From NCBI RefSeq assembly GCF_015645095.1, contig NZ_JADOTW010000013.1:1-64000 (forward strand): a stretch of 64,000 nt of DNA, read 5' to 3'. Source of the DNA: Halomonas sp. 328. GTDB taxonomy: Bacteria; Pseudomonadota; Gammaproteobacteria; Pseudomonadales; Halomonadaceae. The position numbers and the translations under genes are program-made. Position 1 is the stretch's first letter, and each line of letters starts with the position of its first letter. Below the pieces are notes generated by a model, which ran no database searches, was not told the origin of the DNA, and saw nothing but the letters and a program-made list of their open reading frames with translations. This document shows positions 52,954 to 62,899 of this stretch, piece after piece.

Positions 52954-54360
52954 ATGAGTCGACTCTTCTCCACGCGTCCCGGCGATGATGGCCTGCCGGG
53001 CCCCGAGCGCCGCCTGGCGGTGCTGACCCTGGTGCTGGGCACCCTGATCACGGTGGTGGACGTCACCATGATCAACGTGGCCCTGCCCTCCATCGCCCGC
53101 GACCTGGGCATCTCCGAGGCCCGGGCGGTATGGGTGGTGACCAGCTTCCAGCTGGTATGTGGCGCCAGCCTGCTGCTGTGCGCCGCCCTGAGTGAGCTGA
53201 TGACCCGGCGCCGCCTCTACCTGGTGGGGCTGCTGCTCTTTTCGGTGGCCTCCCTGGGGGCGGCGCTCTCCAGCCGGCTCGAGCCCCTGCTGCTGTTCCG
53301 TGCCCTCCAGGGCCTGGGCGCCGCCGCCACCCTCTCCATCGGCCCCTCCCTCTATCGCCAGGTCTTCCCCTCGCGGCTGCTGGGAGCGGCCATGGGCTTC
53401 AGTGCCATGGTGGTGGCGGTGGGCTATGCCTCGGGGCCGGCCCTGGGCGGGCTGGTACTGGCGGTCGCCGACTGGCCCTGGCTGTTCGCCCTCAATGTGC
53501 CCCTGGGACTGGTCGCCGCCGCGGTGGCCTGGCGGGCCCTGCCCGCCGAGCCGCGCCGGAAGGGGGGCTTCGACCTGGCCGGGGCGCTGCTCTCGGCGGC
53601 CATGCTGGTGGGCTTCTTCCTGGCCATGGACGCCCTGGGTCATGGCGACGCCTGGGGGCTGGCGCTGCTGGCCCTGAGCCTGGCCTGCGGCGCGGGCTTC
53701 CTGGCCCGCCAGCGCCGCGCCCGCCACCCGCTGCTGCCGCTGGGGCTCTTCCGTGAGCCGCGCTTCGCCCTGGGCATCCAGGCCCAGGGGCTGACCTTTA
53801 TCGCCCAGGGCCTGGTCTTCGTGGCGCTCTCCTTCTATTACCAGAAGGAGCTCGGCTACTCGCCCCTGCAGACCGCCTGGCTCTTCACCCCCTGGCCGCT
53901 GACCATCATGCTCACCGCGCCCCTGGCCGGACGCCTGGCGGACCGTGTCAATCCGGCCCTGCTGGCCAGCACCGGCCTCGGGCTGCTGATGAGCGGCCTG
54001 GCGGCCCTGGCGTTGCAGGGGGCCGAGGCGAGCCTCGCCGACAGCCTGTGGCGCATGGCGCTATGCGGCCTGGGCTTCGGGCTCTTCCAGGCCCCCAACA
54101 ACCGCGAACTGATGAGCAGCGTGCCCCGGGAACGCAGCGCCAACGCCTCCGGGGTGATGAGCACCACCCGCACCCTGGGACAGTCCCTGGGGGTGGCCGT
54201 GGTCGGCCTGGTGCTGGCCACCGGCTGGCTGGCCTCGGTGCAGGCCACTCTCTGGCTGGGCTGTCTGGCCTGCCTGCTGGCATTGCTGGCCAGCCTGCGG
54301 CGACTCTCCCTGAGCGAGGCGGCGCGCCGCGAGGCCCATCGTCGGCGCCTGGCCGAATGA
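52954..54360 (+). CDS. MFS transporter, DHA2/EmrB-QacA type
   Basis: 468 residues from the ATG at 52954 (GGAAG before it). 13-14 predicted spans; TM1 carries the DHA2 motif DVTMINVALPS, followed by the TM2-3 loop LMTRRRLYLVGLLLF and motif C-like GYASGPALGG. Members export drugs, dyes or small organic compounds by proton antiport; the substrate is unknown. Unlike EmrB, no EmrA partner is adjacent. bolA starts 40 bases later. Confidence 0.9.
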   Translation: MSRLFSTRPGDDGLPGPERRLAVLTLVLGTLITVVDVTMINVALPSIARDLGISEARAVWVVTSFQLVCGASLLLCAALSELMTRRRLYLVGLLLFSVASLGAALSSRLEPLLLFRALQGLGAAATLSIGPSLYRQVFPSRLLGAAMGFSAMVVAVGYASGPALGGLVLAVADWPWLFALNVPLGLVAAAVAWRALPAEPRRKGGFDLAGALLSAAMLVGFFLAMDALGHGDAWGLALLALSLACGAGFLARQRRARHPLLPLGLFREPRFALGIQAQGLTFIAQGLVFVALSFYYQKELGYSPLQTAWLFTPWPLTIMLTAPLAGRLADRVNPALLASTGLGLLMSGLAALALQGAEASLADSLWRMALCGLGFGLFQAPNNRELMSSVPRERSANASGVMSTTRTLGQSLGVAVVGLVLATGWLASVQATLWLGCLACLLALLASLRRLSLSEAARREAHRRRLAE

Positions 54361-54400
54361 GTACAATGGTGACTCCTCCCATCCCCACAGCGAGACTCCC

Positions 54401-54709
54401 ATGAGCGTACAGGCGTCCATCGAAGCGAAACTCCAGGCCCTCGAGCCCAGCGTGCTGGTGGTGGAGAACGAGAGCCACAAGCACCATGTGCCGCCCGACT
54501 CCGAGACCCACTTCAAGGTGACCCTGGTCTCCGAGCGCTTCGGCGGCATGCTGCCGGTCAAGCGCCACCAGCAGATCTATGCCCTGCTGGCCGACGAGCT
54601 GGCCGGTCCCGTTCACGCCCTGGCGCTGCACCCCTACACCCCGGAGGAGTGGGCCGCCCGGGGTGGCGAGCGCCCCGACTCCCCGAACTGCCGCGGCGGC
54701 GGCCGGTGA
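54401..54709 (+). CDS. bolA: BolA family protein
   Basis: 102 residues: SVQASIEAKLQALEPSVLVV, HKHHVPPDSETHFKVTLVS (His pair), RHQQIYALLADEL and VHALALHPYTPEEWA. BolA proteins pair with monothiol glutaredoxins in Fe-S trafficking and affect cell shape and stress response. The stop overlaps the holD start by 4 bases. Confidence 0.95.
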   Translation: MSVQASIEAKLQALEPSVLVVENESHKHHVPPDSETHFKVTLVSERFGGMLPVKRHQQIYALLADELAGPVHALALHPYTPEEWAARGGERPDSPNCRGGGR

Positions 54710-55521
54710 TCAACGAACCGCAGCGCCTCCAGTACCTGGAGGCCATGGGGCTGACCGCCTGGACGGCCCGCTACCGGCTGCCCGGGGCGGCCGAGACGCC
54801 GGCCTGCGACTGGCCCGAAGAGGCGTCGGCCCCTGCCCAGGCGCCCCAGGCCCGGCTGCAGGCGTTATTGCAGGAGCCGGTACCGCGCCGTGAGGTCCCC
54901 GAGGCGACGCCCGGTGCGCCTAACGAGCCGGCGCCCCGGGGCATGACCGAGCCGGGGCCGGGGCGGGCCAAGGCCCTGTTGGGCGAGGCGCCCCAGGCCC
55001 CGGCGGCCAAGCCGTCGGAAGCCCAGGCTCAGACGCCGCCCGCCGAGTCCACTTCCGCGGTGGAACCCCGACAGGCGCTACGCTTCTCCGTGCAACTGAT
55101 GGCCCTGGAGGGGCGCTGGCTGCTGCTCCTGCCCGAGGCGCCGGATGCCGCGCAGCAACGCCTGCTGAATAACCTGGGGCGTGCCGCCGGCCTGCCCCTG
55201 GCGGCGCCGGCCTTGCAGCGCTTCGACTGGCCGCTGATGGAGGGGCTGCCGGTGGAGGCGCCCCTGGAGGAGGCCCGGGAAGGGCTCAAGGCCTTTATCG
55301 CCGGGCGTGGCTGGCGCCCGGAACGGCTGCTGGCCTTCGGCCTCTCGCCGGAACTGGATCAGGTGCTGGCCATCGACGGCGAGCAGAGCGAGGGGCTGGG
55401 GTTGCCCGCCTGGCAGGGGCCGAGTCTCGCCGAACTGGCCGGCGATGCCGAGGCCAAGCGGGCCCTCTGGCCGCGGCTGTTCGCCCTGGGGCGGGACTGG
55501 GCCGACGATGGCGATGCCTGA
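54706..55521 (+). CDS. holD: DNA polymerase III psi subunit (divergent HolD)
   Basis: 271 residues from the GTG of a GTGA overlap with bolA. Identified by position before rimI and by two motifs: N-terminal YLEAMGLTAWTARYRLPGA aligns with E. coli LQQLGITQWSLRRPGAL, the chi-binding region, and C-terminal LAELAGDAEAKRALWPRLFALGRDW with LTDLRANPTARAALWQQI. Between them (about 35-125) is an Ala/Pro/Glu linker absent from the 137-residue E. coli protein. Psi links chi (and SSB) to the clamp loader. The divergence makes it easy to miss. Confidence 0.75.
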   Translation: MINEPQRLQYLEAMGLTAWTARYRLPGAAETPACDWPEEASAPAQAPQARLQALLQEPVPRREVPEATPGAPNEPAPRGMTEPGPGRAKALLGEAPQAPAAKPSEAQAQTPPAESTSAVEPRQALRFSVQLMALEGRWLLLLPEAPDAAQQRLLNNLGRAAGLPLAAPALQRFDWPLMEGLPVEAPLEEAREGLKAFIAGRGWRPERLLAFGLSPELDQVLAIDGEQSEGLGLPAWQGPSLAELAGDAEAKRALWPRLFALGRDWADDGDA

Positions 55522-55984
55522 GCTCGTGCGCCTGGTCGGGGGAGACCTCCCGGACTTGCTGGCCCTGGAGCGGGCCGGGCAGCCCCACCCCTGGAGCGAG
55601 CGCCAGTTGGCCGATGCCCTGGCGGACGAGGCGGCATGGGTCTGGGGAATTCGCGACGGGGCGGCCCTGCTGGGGCAGGCGATCGTCTACCGATTGCCCT
55701 TCGAGGCGGAGTTGCAGGCCATCACGGTGTCGCCCCTGGCGCGACGCCGGGGACTGGCCCGGCGACTCCTGGCGGAGGTCGTCGCCACGGCTCGGGAGTG
55801 GGGCAGCGAGCGGTTGCTGCTGGAGGTACGGGCCGGCAATGCACCGGCCCTGGCGCTCTACCGGGTCGCCGGCTTCGCCGAGGACGGGCGTCGCCGGGGC
55901 TACTATCCCGGTGGGGCGGGAGCGCCCCGGGAGGACGCCGTGCTGATGTCGCTGGCGCTGGCGCCCTCGGAAGCGGCGCCTTAG
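55514..55984 (+). CDS. rimI: ribosomal protein S18 N-acetyltransferase RimI
   Basis: 156 residues from the ATG at 55514, overlapping the holD stop by 8 bases; an ATG two codons earlier is possible. GNAT fold: HPWSERQLADAL, acetyl-CoA loop RRRGLARRLL, LLLEVRAGNAPALALYRVAGF and the C-terminal RRRGYYP with REDAVLMSL. It acetylates the N-terminal Ala of S18 and probably other proteins. The holD-rimI pair is conserved in gammaproteobacteria. Confidence 0.93.
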   Translation: MPELVRLVGGDLPDLLALERAGQPHPWSERQLADALADEAAWVWGIRDGAALLGQAIVYRLPFEAELQAITVSPLARRRGLARRLLAEVVATAREWGSERLLLEVRAGNAPALALYRVAGFAEDGRRRGYYPGGAGAPREDAVLMSLALAPSEAAP

Positions 55985-55988
55985 GAGC

Positions 55989-56192
55989 CTAGGACTGGGC
56001 GGATGAACTGCCGCTATCCAGCTCCTGGAACTTGCTCAACAGGCCACTGAGGCGACGCTGCCACTCGTCGTGCTCCTGCTTCAGGCGGCTGTTTTCTTCG
56101 CGCAGCTCCTCGGCTTCCATCTTCAGCAGTTCCAGGGTTTCGACGGCCTGGGACACCTTCTGTTCGAGCTGGTTGAAGAGTTCGATACTCAT
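55989..56192 (-). CDS. zapB: cell division protein ZapB
   Basis: 67 residues, almost one continuous coiled coil with heptad Leu/Glu (FNQLEQKVSQAVETLELLKM, ELREENSRLKQEHDEWQRRL). Length and pattern fit ZapB, which forms filaments inside the Z ring through ZapA. N-terminal MSIELFNQLEQKV is close to E. coli ZapB. A DUF904-type coiled-coil protein is essentially the same assignment. Transcribed towards rimI, with 4 bases between the stops. Confidence 0.85.
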   Translation of the reverse strand: MSIELFNQLEQKVSQAVETLELLKMEAEELREENSRLKQEHDEWQRRLSGLLSKFQELDSGSSSAQS

Positions 56193-56261
56193 CCTGTTTC
56201 TCCTGATCGCTGGGCGTGTGGCATGGGCCTACAGGGCGCAGCGTACGATGGCTGACGCGGC

Positions 56262-56927
56262 TCAGCAAGCGTCGCCGGCCGGCGACGGCGGGGCCTGGCG
56301 TAACTGGCGTTGGTAGAGGCGTCCCAGGGTGTCGCCGGCCTTGACCTCGCGATGCAGTCGCCAGTGGTCCGGCACCCTCAGCGCCAGCTCCTGCTCCACC
56401 TCCACATAGATCCAGGCGTCGGCCTCGAGCCAGCCGTTCTCCTCCAGGCCGACACAGGCCGCTTCCGCCAGGCCCTGACGAAAGGGCGGGTCGAGGAAGA
56501 CCAGGTCGAAGGGGGTGGCGGGGCCGGCCAGGAAGGCCTCCGCGGCCTGAGTCAGGACCCGGCCCCGCTCGTCCGCCCCCAGGGTCGCCAGGTTGGCCGC
56601 CAGGCCCTGGGCCACGCGTGGCTCGCGCTCCACGAAGCAGGCCTGCCGGGCGCCCCGGGAGAGCGCCTCCAGGCCCAGGGCCCCGGTGCCGGCATAGAGG
56701 TCCAGCACCCGGGCGCCGGGGGTCACTCCGGTCAGCCAGTTGAACAGGGTCTCGCGGACCCGGTCCGGCGTGGGGCGCAGGCCGGGACTGTCGGGCACCG
56801 GCAGCTGGCGGCGGCGATAGTCGCCGCCGATGATGCGCAGCTTGCCGCGGCCAGCCGGGCCAGGCCCTGGGGCCGCTCCCCGGGACGAGGCGCGGCGGCG
56901 AGAGGGGGAGGAGGAGCGTCGTTTCAT
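56262..56927 (-). CDS. rsmD: 16S rRNA (guanine966-N2)-methyltransferase RsmD
   Basis: 221 residues from the ATG at 56927. Basic N-terminal extension, then KLRIIGGDYRRRQLPVPDSPGLRPTPDRVRETLFNWL, SAM motif VLDLYAGTGALGLEALSRGA and the catalytic DPPF. It methylates G966 of 16S rRNA. Divergent from ftsY, as in E. coli, where rsmD-ftsY-ftsE-ftsX-rpoH is conserved. Confidence 0.95.
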   Translation of the reverse strand: MKRRSSSPSRRRASSRGAAPGPGPAGRGKLRIIGGDYRRRQLPVPDSPGLRPTPDRVRETLFNWLTGVTPGARVLDLYAGTGALGLEALSRGARQACFVEREPRVAQGLAANLATLGADERGRVLTQAAEAFLAGPATPFDLVFLDPPFRQGLAEAACVGLEENGWLEADAWIYVEVEQELALRVPDHWRLHREVKAGDTLGRLYQRQLRQAPPSPAGDAC

Positions 56928-56929
56928 GG

Positions 56930-57100
56930 CCGGGATTGTACCCCCGGCCTTATCCATAGTCATGGCCGGGGTTACACCCCGGCCTTCGGGCTTAACCGCA
57001 TCCACAGCGGAGGTCGGCGGCGGCGAGAGGCGGATGGGGTTCGTGGTGTTAGGGACGGGCCTGTCTCTCTGGCCTTATCCGCATCCACAGCGGTGGTTGG
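56930..57100. repeat. repeat-rich rsmD-ftsY divergent region
   Basis: Two near-copies of an ATGGCCGGGRTT-type palindromic block (starting at 56929 and 56962) and two copies of CCGCATCCACAGCGG (56996 and 57078). GGGACGGGCCTGTC near 57052 resembles the ends of the dispersed elements at 36526 and 52128. TTATCCATA and TTATCCGCA are one mismatch from a DnaA box, but a box function is not claimed. Confidence 0.5.
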
Positions 57101-57148
57101 CAGTGGTAGGATGAGCCGATTCTTCAGACCTCGAGGTCAGATCCCCCC

Positions 57149-58453
<1,305 letters not shown>

Positions 58454-58461
58454 GCCCGCCG

Positions 58462-59130
58462 ATGATCGTCTTCGAGCATGTGGGCAAGCGCTACGGCGGG
58501 CGCTTCGAGGCGCTGGCCAATCTCGACTTCCGGGTGCGCCGCGGCGAGATGGTCTTCCTGACCGGCCACTCCGGGGCCGGCAAGAGCTCGCTGCTGCGGC
58601 TGATCATGCGCCTGGAGCGTCCCAGTCGCGGCCGGGTGCTGGTGGCCGGTCACGATATCGAGCGGCTGCATGCCAGCCAGCTGCCCTTCTATCGCCGCCA
58701 GATCGGCGTGGTCTTCCAGGATCACCAACTGCTCTTCGACCGCAGCGTCTTCGCCAATGTGGCCCTGCCGCTGGAGATCCAGGGCATGGAGCCCCGGGAG
58801 GTCGCCCGCCGGGTGCGCGCCGCCCTCGACAAGGTGGGCCTGCTCTATCGGGAGAAGGCGCTGCCCATCGAGCTCTCCGGCGGCGAACAGCAGCGGGTCG
58901 GCATCGCTCGGGCGGTGGTCAACAAGCCGGCGCTGCTGTTGGCCGACGAGCCCACCGGTAACCTGGACCCCCAGCTCTCCGCCGATATCATGGCGCTGTT
59001 CGAGGACTTCAATCGCATCGGCACCACGGTGATGATCGCCAGCCACGACCTGGCGCTGATCGCCCGCTTGCGCCATCGCATCCTGCGGCTGCGCGAGGGG
59101 CGCCTGGTGGCCGACGAGGAGGCCGCATGA
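58462..59130 (+). CDS. ftsE: cell division ATPase FtsE
   Basis: 222 residues, one ABC cassette: Walker A GHSGAGKSS (35-43), LSGGEQQRVGIARA signature, Walker B ALLLADEPTGNLDPQ. FtsEX controls peptidoglycan amidases through EnvC at the septum. The stop overlaps the ftsX start by 4 bases (ATGA). Confidence 0.98.
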   Translation: MIVFEHVGKRYGGRFEALANLDFRVRRGEMVFLTGHSGAGKSSLLRLIMRLERPSRGRVLVAGHDIERLHASQLPFYRRQIGVVFQDHQLLFDRSVFANVALPLEIQGMEPREVARRVRAALDKVGLLYREKALPIELSGGEQQRVGIARAVVNKPALLLADEPTGNLDPQLSADIMALFEDFNRIGTTVMIASHDLALIARLRHRILRLREGRLVADEEAA

Positions 59131-60101
59131 GCCGTGATGACACCCCTGCCCGGCGCGGCGCCCGCAGCCAGCGGACCCAGGCCTCCAGCCGCCTGCGTGC
59201 CTGGGGGCGACACCATCGGGCCATGGGCCTGGACAGCGGCCGTCGCCTGGTGCGCCAGCCCCTGGGCAGCCTGTTGACCATGCTCGCCATCGCCATTGCC
59301 CTGGTGTTGCCGGCGGGCCTGTGGCTGATGCTCGACAGCGCCCGATTGCTGGACGCCGAGCTCGCCGAGAGCGCCACCCTCACCGCCTACCTGGAGCCCC
59401 GGGTCGGCGAGGGCGAGGCGATGCGTATCGCCGAGGCCCTGGGCGCCCACGAAGCCGTGGCGGCGGTGCGCCTGATCACCGCCGCCGAGGGCATGGCGGA
59501 GTTCCAGCAGGCCCTCGGCCTGGGCGACGCCCTGGGGCGGCTCGAGACCAACCCTCTGCCCGCCAGCGTGGTGGTGATGCCGCACCAGGAAGCGCCGGCG
59601 GCCATGCAGGCCCTGGCCGACGAGCTGGAGGCGATCACCGGCGTCGAGGAGGTGCGCCTGGACCTGGCCTGGGTGGAACGCCTGGCCCAGCTGGCCGAGC
59701 TGGGGCGCCGCGTGGCCCTGGCCCTGGCCCTGCTGTTCGGCCTGGGAGTGCTGCTGATCGTCGGCAATACCATCCGCCTGGCGGTGGAAAGCCGTCGCCA
59801 GGAGATCGAGGTGGTGACCCTGATCGGTGCCACCCACGCCTTCGTGCGTCGTCCCTTCCTCTACAGTGGCGCCTGGTATGGCCTGGGCGGTGGCTTGCTG
59901 GCGCTGGGGCTGCTCAACCTGGGGGGGCACTGGCTGGCCACGCCGGTCTCGGCCCTGGCCGCCAGTTACGGGGCCAGTTTCGCCATGCCGCGACTGGATG
60001 TCGCGGGCTCGGCAACGCTGCTGCTTTGCAGTACACTCTTGGGTTGGCTGGGGGCCTGGATCGCCGTGGGACGCCACCTGGCGAGTATTCGCCCCCGCTA
60101 G
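59127..60101 (+). CDS. ftsX: cell division membrane protein FtsX
   Basis: 324 residues, type VII ABC permease: Arg-rich cytoplasmic N-terminus, TM1 (QPLGSLLTMLAIAIALVLPA), a large periplasmic loop (about 70-200) that would contact EnvC, and three C-terminal spans (ALALALLFGLGVLLIVGNTI; GAWYGLGGGLLALGLLNLGG; AGSATLLLCSTLLGWLGAWI). SRRQEIEVVTLIGATHAFVRRPFLYSG is the coupling-loop signature. It works with FtsE. Confidence 0.96.
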   Translation: MSRDDTPARRGARSQRTQASSRLRAWGRHHRAMGLDSGRRLVRQPLGSLLTMLAIAIALVLPAGLWLMLDSARLLDAELAESATLTAYLEPRVGEGEAMRIAEALGAHEAVAAVRLITAAEGMAEFQQALGLGDALGRLETNPLPASVVVMPHQEAPAAMQALADELEAITGVEEVRLDLAWVERLAQLAELGRRVALALALLFGLGVLLIVGNTIRLAVESRRQEIEVVTLIGATHAFVRRPFLYSGAWYGLGGGLLALGLLNLGGHWLATPVSALAASYGASFAMPRLDVAGSATLLLCSTLLGWLGAWIAVGRHLASIRPR

Positions 60102-60212
60102 TATGTTGTATCGGCCCGCTCGGGAACTCCGTGATCGCACCGGGGTCAAAGCGGGCAGTCATTAGTTACCTAACGTTGTCGTGAGTTAAGGCATCTTGGA
60201 GACACGCACCCT

Positions 60213-61079
60213 ATGAGCACTCGTCTTCTGCCTGTTGGCCAGCTGTCACCGGGCCATGATCTGAACGGGTATATCCAGGCCGTCAACGGCATTCCCGTGC
60301 TCTCCGCCGAGGAGGAGCGCGAGCTGGCCTATCGCCTGCATGATGAGAGCGATCTGGAGGCGGCCCGCCGCCTGGTCCTGGCCCACCTGCGCTTCGTGGT
60401 GCATATCGCCCGCAGCTACTCCGGCTACGGCCTGCCCCAGGCAGACCTGATTCAGGAGGGCAACGTGGGCCTGATGAAGGCGGTCAAGCGCTTCGACCCC
60501 AACCAGGGGGTGCGCCTGGTCTCCTTCGCCGTGCATTGGATCAAGGCCGAGATTCACGAGTACGTGCTGCGCAACTGGCGCATCGTCAAGGTGGCCACCA
60601 CCAAGGCCCAGCGCAAGCTGTTCTTCAACCTGCGCAGCGCCAAGAAGCGCCTGGCCTGGCTCAACAACGACGAGGTCGATGCCATCGCCAAGGACCTCGA
60701 CGTCAAGCCGGAGGTGGTGCGCGAGATGGAAGGGCGCCTCTCCGCTTATGACGCCGGCTTCGATGCCTCCCCCGCCGAGGAGGAGGAGCAGGGCTACCAG
60801 GCGCCGGTGCACTACCTGGAGGACGGCCGCTACGATCCGGCCGTGCAACTGGAGGACAGCGACTGGGAGGCGGGGGCGACCCGGCGCCTGCAGCAGGCGC
60901 TAGAGGAGCTCGACGAGCGCTCCCGGGATATCCTCCAGCGGCGCTGGCTCAGCGAGCCCAAGGCGACCCTCCACGACCTGGCCGATGTCTATGGCGTCTC
61001 CGCCGAGCGTATCCGCCAGTTGGAGAAGAACGCCATGAAGAAGATCAAACAGCAGATCGGCGACGCCCTGGTGGCCTGA
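60213..61079 (+). CDS. rpoH: heat-shock sigma factor RpoH
   Basis: 288 residues, sigma-32. Region 2 contains [19 protein letters not shown] and [21 protein letters not shown]; the RpoH box QRKLFFNLR distinguishes it from other sigma factors; region 4 HTH is [24 protein letters not shown]. It directs transcription of chaperone and protease genes. It has a 111-base leader after ftsX that could hold a thermosensor structure, as in E. coli, where the structure reaches into the coding region; I did not fold it. Confidence 0.98.
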   Translation: MSTRLLPVGQLSPGHDLNGYIQAVNGIPVLSAEEERELAYRLHDESDLEAARRLVLAHLRFVVHIARSYSGYGLPQADLIQEGNVGLMKAVKRFDPNQGVRLVSFAVHWIKAEIHEYVLRNWRIVKVATTKAQRKLFFNLRSAKKRLAWLNNDEVDAIAKDLDVKPEVVREMEGRLSAYDAGFDASPAEEEEQGYQAPVHYLEDGRYDPAVQLEDSDWEAGATRRLQQALEELDERSRDILQRRWLSEPKATLHDLADVYGVSAERIRQLEKNAMKKIKQQIGDALVA

Positions 61080-61140
61080 TCGCGATCAATCGTAGGAGCG
61101 CCCTTCAGTGCGTGATTGGCGCCGAAGGCGCCTGAAACAC

Positions 61141-61172
61141 AGAGCCCCCGCCGGTACGCCGGTGGGGGCTCT
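61141..61172 (+). terminator. rpoH terminator
   Basis: AGAGCCCCCGCCGG pairs with CCGGTGGGGGCTCT (one bulge) and is followed by TTGGTTGT. The remaining gap to slmA (61173-61265) carries only short direct and inverted repeats. Confidence 0.75.
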
Positions 61173-61265
61173 TGGTTGTGGGGTGGGTAAGCCAGAGGAG
61201 GGCGCTCGCGTCGGGTGCGCTCGCCTGACTTACCGACCTACGGGCTCGCTTACCCGACCTGCGAC

Positions 61266-61883
61266 CTAGGCCGTCTGCGCCTGGCGCGCCTCGGTGAGCA
61301 GACCGGCGGAGAGCAGCTGCCACTGGTCCTCCCAGAACTCGGTGGGGCGGCGCCGGAAGTCGCTGCGCACATACTGGCTGATGCGCCCCTCCACATGGGA
61401 CAGCAGCAGGTTGGCGGCGCTGCTGGCGCCGAGCACCGGGCGTCGCCCCTCGTGGATCTCCGCCTCGCGGAGGATCTGCTTGAACTGGGTCTCCAGGCGC
61501 TCGAACAGCTGGTGCATGCGCAGCCGTAGCCGGGCGGTCTCGCCGGTCAGGGCGTCGCCCCCCAGCAGTCGCGAGAGTCCCGGGTTCTTCTCGGCGAAGC
61601 CCAGCAGCAGGGTGAGGATCTGCTGGCAGCGGGGCAGGGCCTCCGGGGTCTCGTCGAGGATGCGACGAATCCGCGCGAAGAGGCTCTCCTCGATGAACTC
61701 GATCAGCCCCTCGAACATCCGCGCCTTGCTGGGGAAGTGGCGATAGAGGGCTGCCTCGGAGACGCCCACCTGGCGCGCCAGGGCGGCGATGGTGATGCGC
61801 TTGCCGCTGTCCTCTTCGAGCATCAGGGCCAGGGCCTGGAGGATCTGCTCGCGGCGATTGATCTTGGTAGCTTCCTGCGTCAT
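61266..61883 (-). CDS. slmA: nucleoid occlusion factor SlmA
   Basis: 205 residues from the ATG at 61883 (AGAAG 6 bases before); an ATG two codons earlier is possible. TetR fold: [43 protein letters not shown], with the family-specific [10 protein letters not shown] near the C-terminus. When bound to its DNA sites it blocks FtsZ assembly over the nucleoid, complementing MinCDE (15462-17337). Downstream of argB on the same strand. Confidence 0.96.
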   Translation of the reverse strand: MTQEATKINRREQILQALALMLEEDSGKRITIAALARQVGVSEAALYRHFPSKARMFEGLIEFIEESLFARIRRILDETPEALPRCQQILTLLLGFAEKNPGLSRLLGGDALTGETARLRLRMHQLFERLETQFKQILREAEIHEGRRPVLGASSAANLLLSHVEGRISQYVRSDFRRRPTEFWEDQWQLLSAGLLTEARQAQTA

Positions 61884-61966
61884 GAGCATCTTCTGATTAT
61901 TCCATGCGATGGGCTCATCCTAATCAGGCCCGGGGGACGGCGCAAATCGCACCGCCCGGCGGGGCC

Positions 61967-62899
<933 letters not shown>

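Noticed and set aside
56950-57085. TTATCCATA and TTATCCGCA as DnaA boxes or an origin
   Set aside because: Only one-mismatch sites, few in number, with no dnaA, dnaN, gidA or AT-rich unwinding region; origin context is absent.
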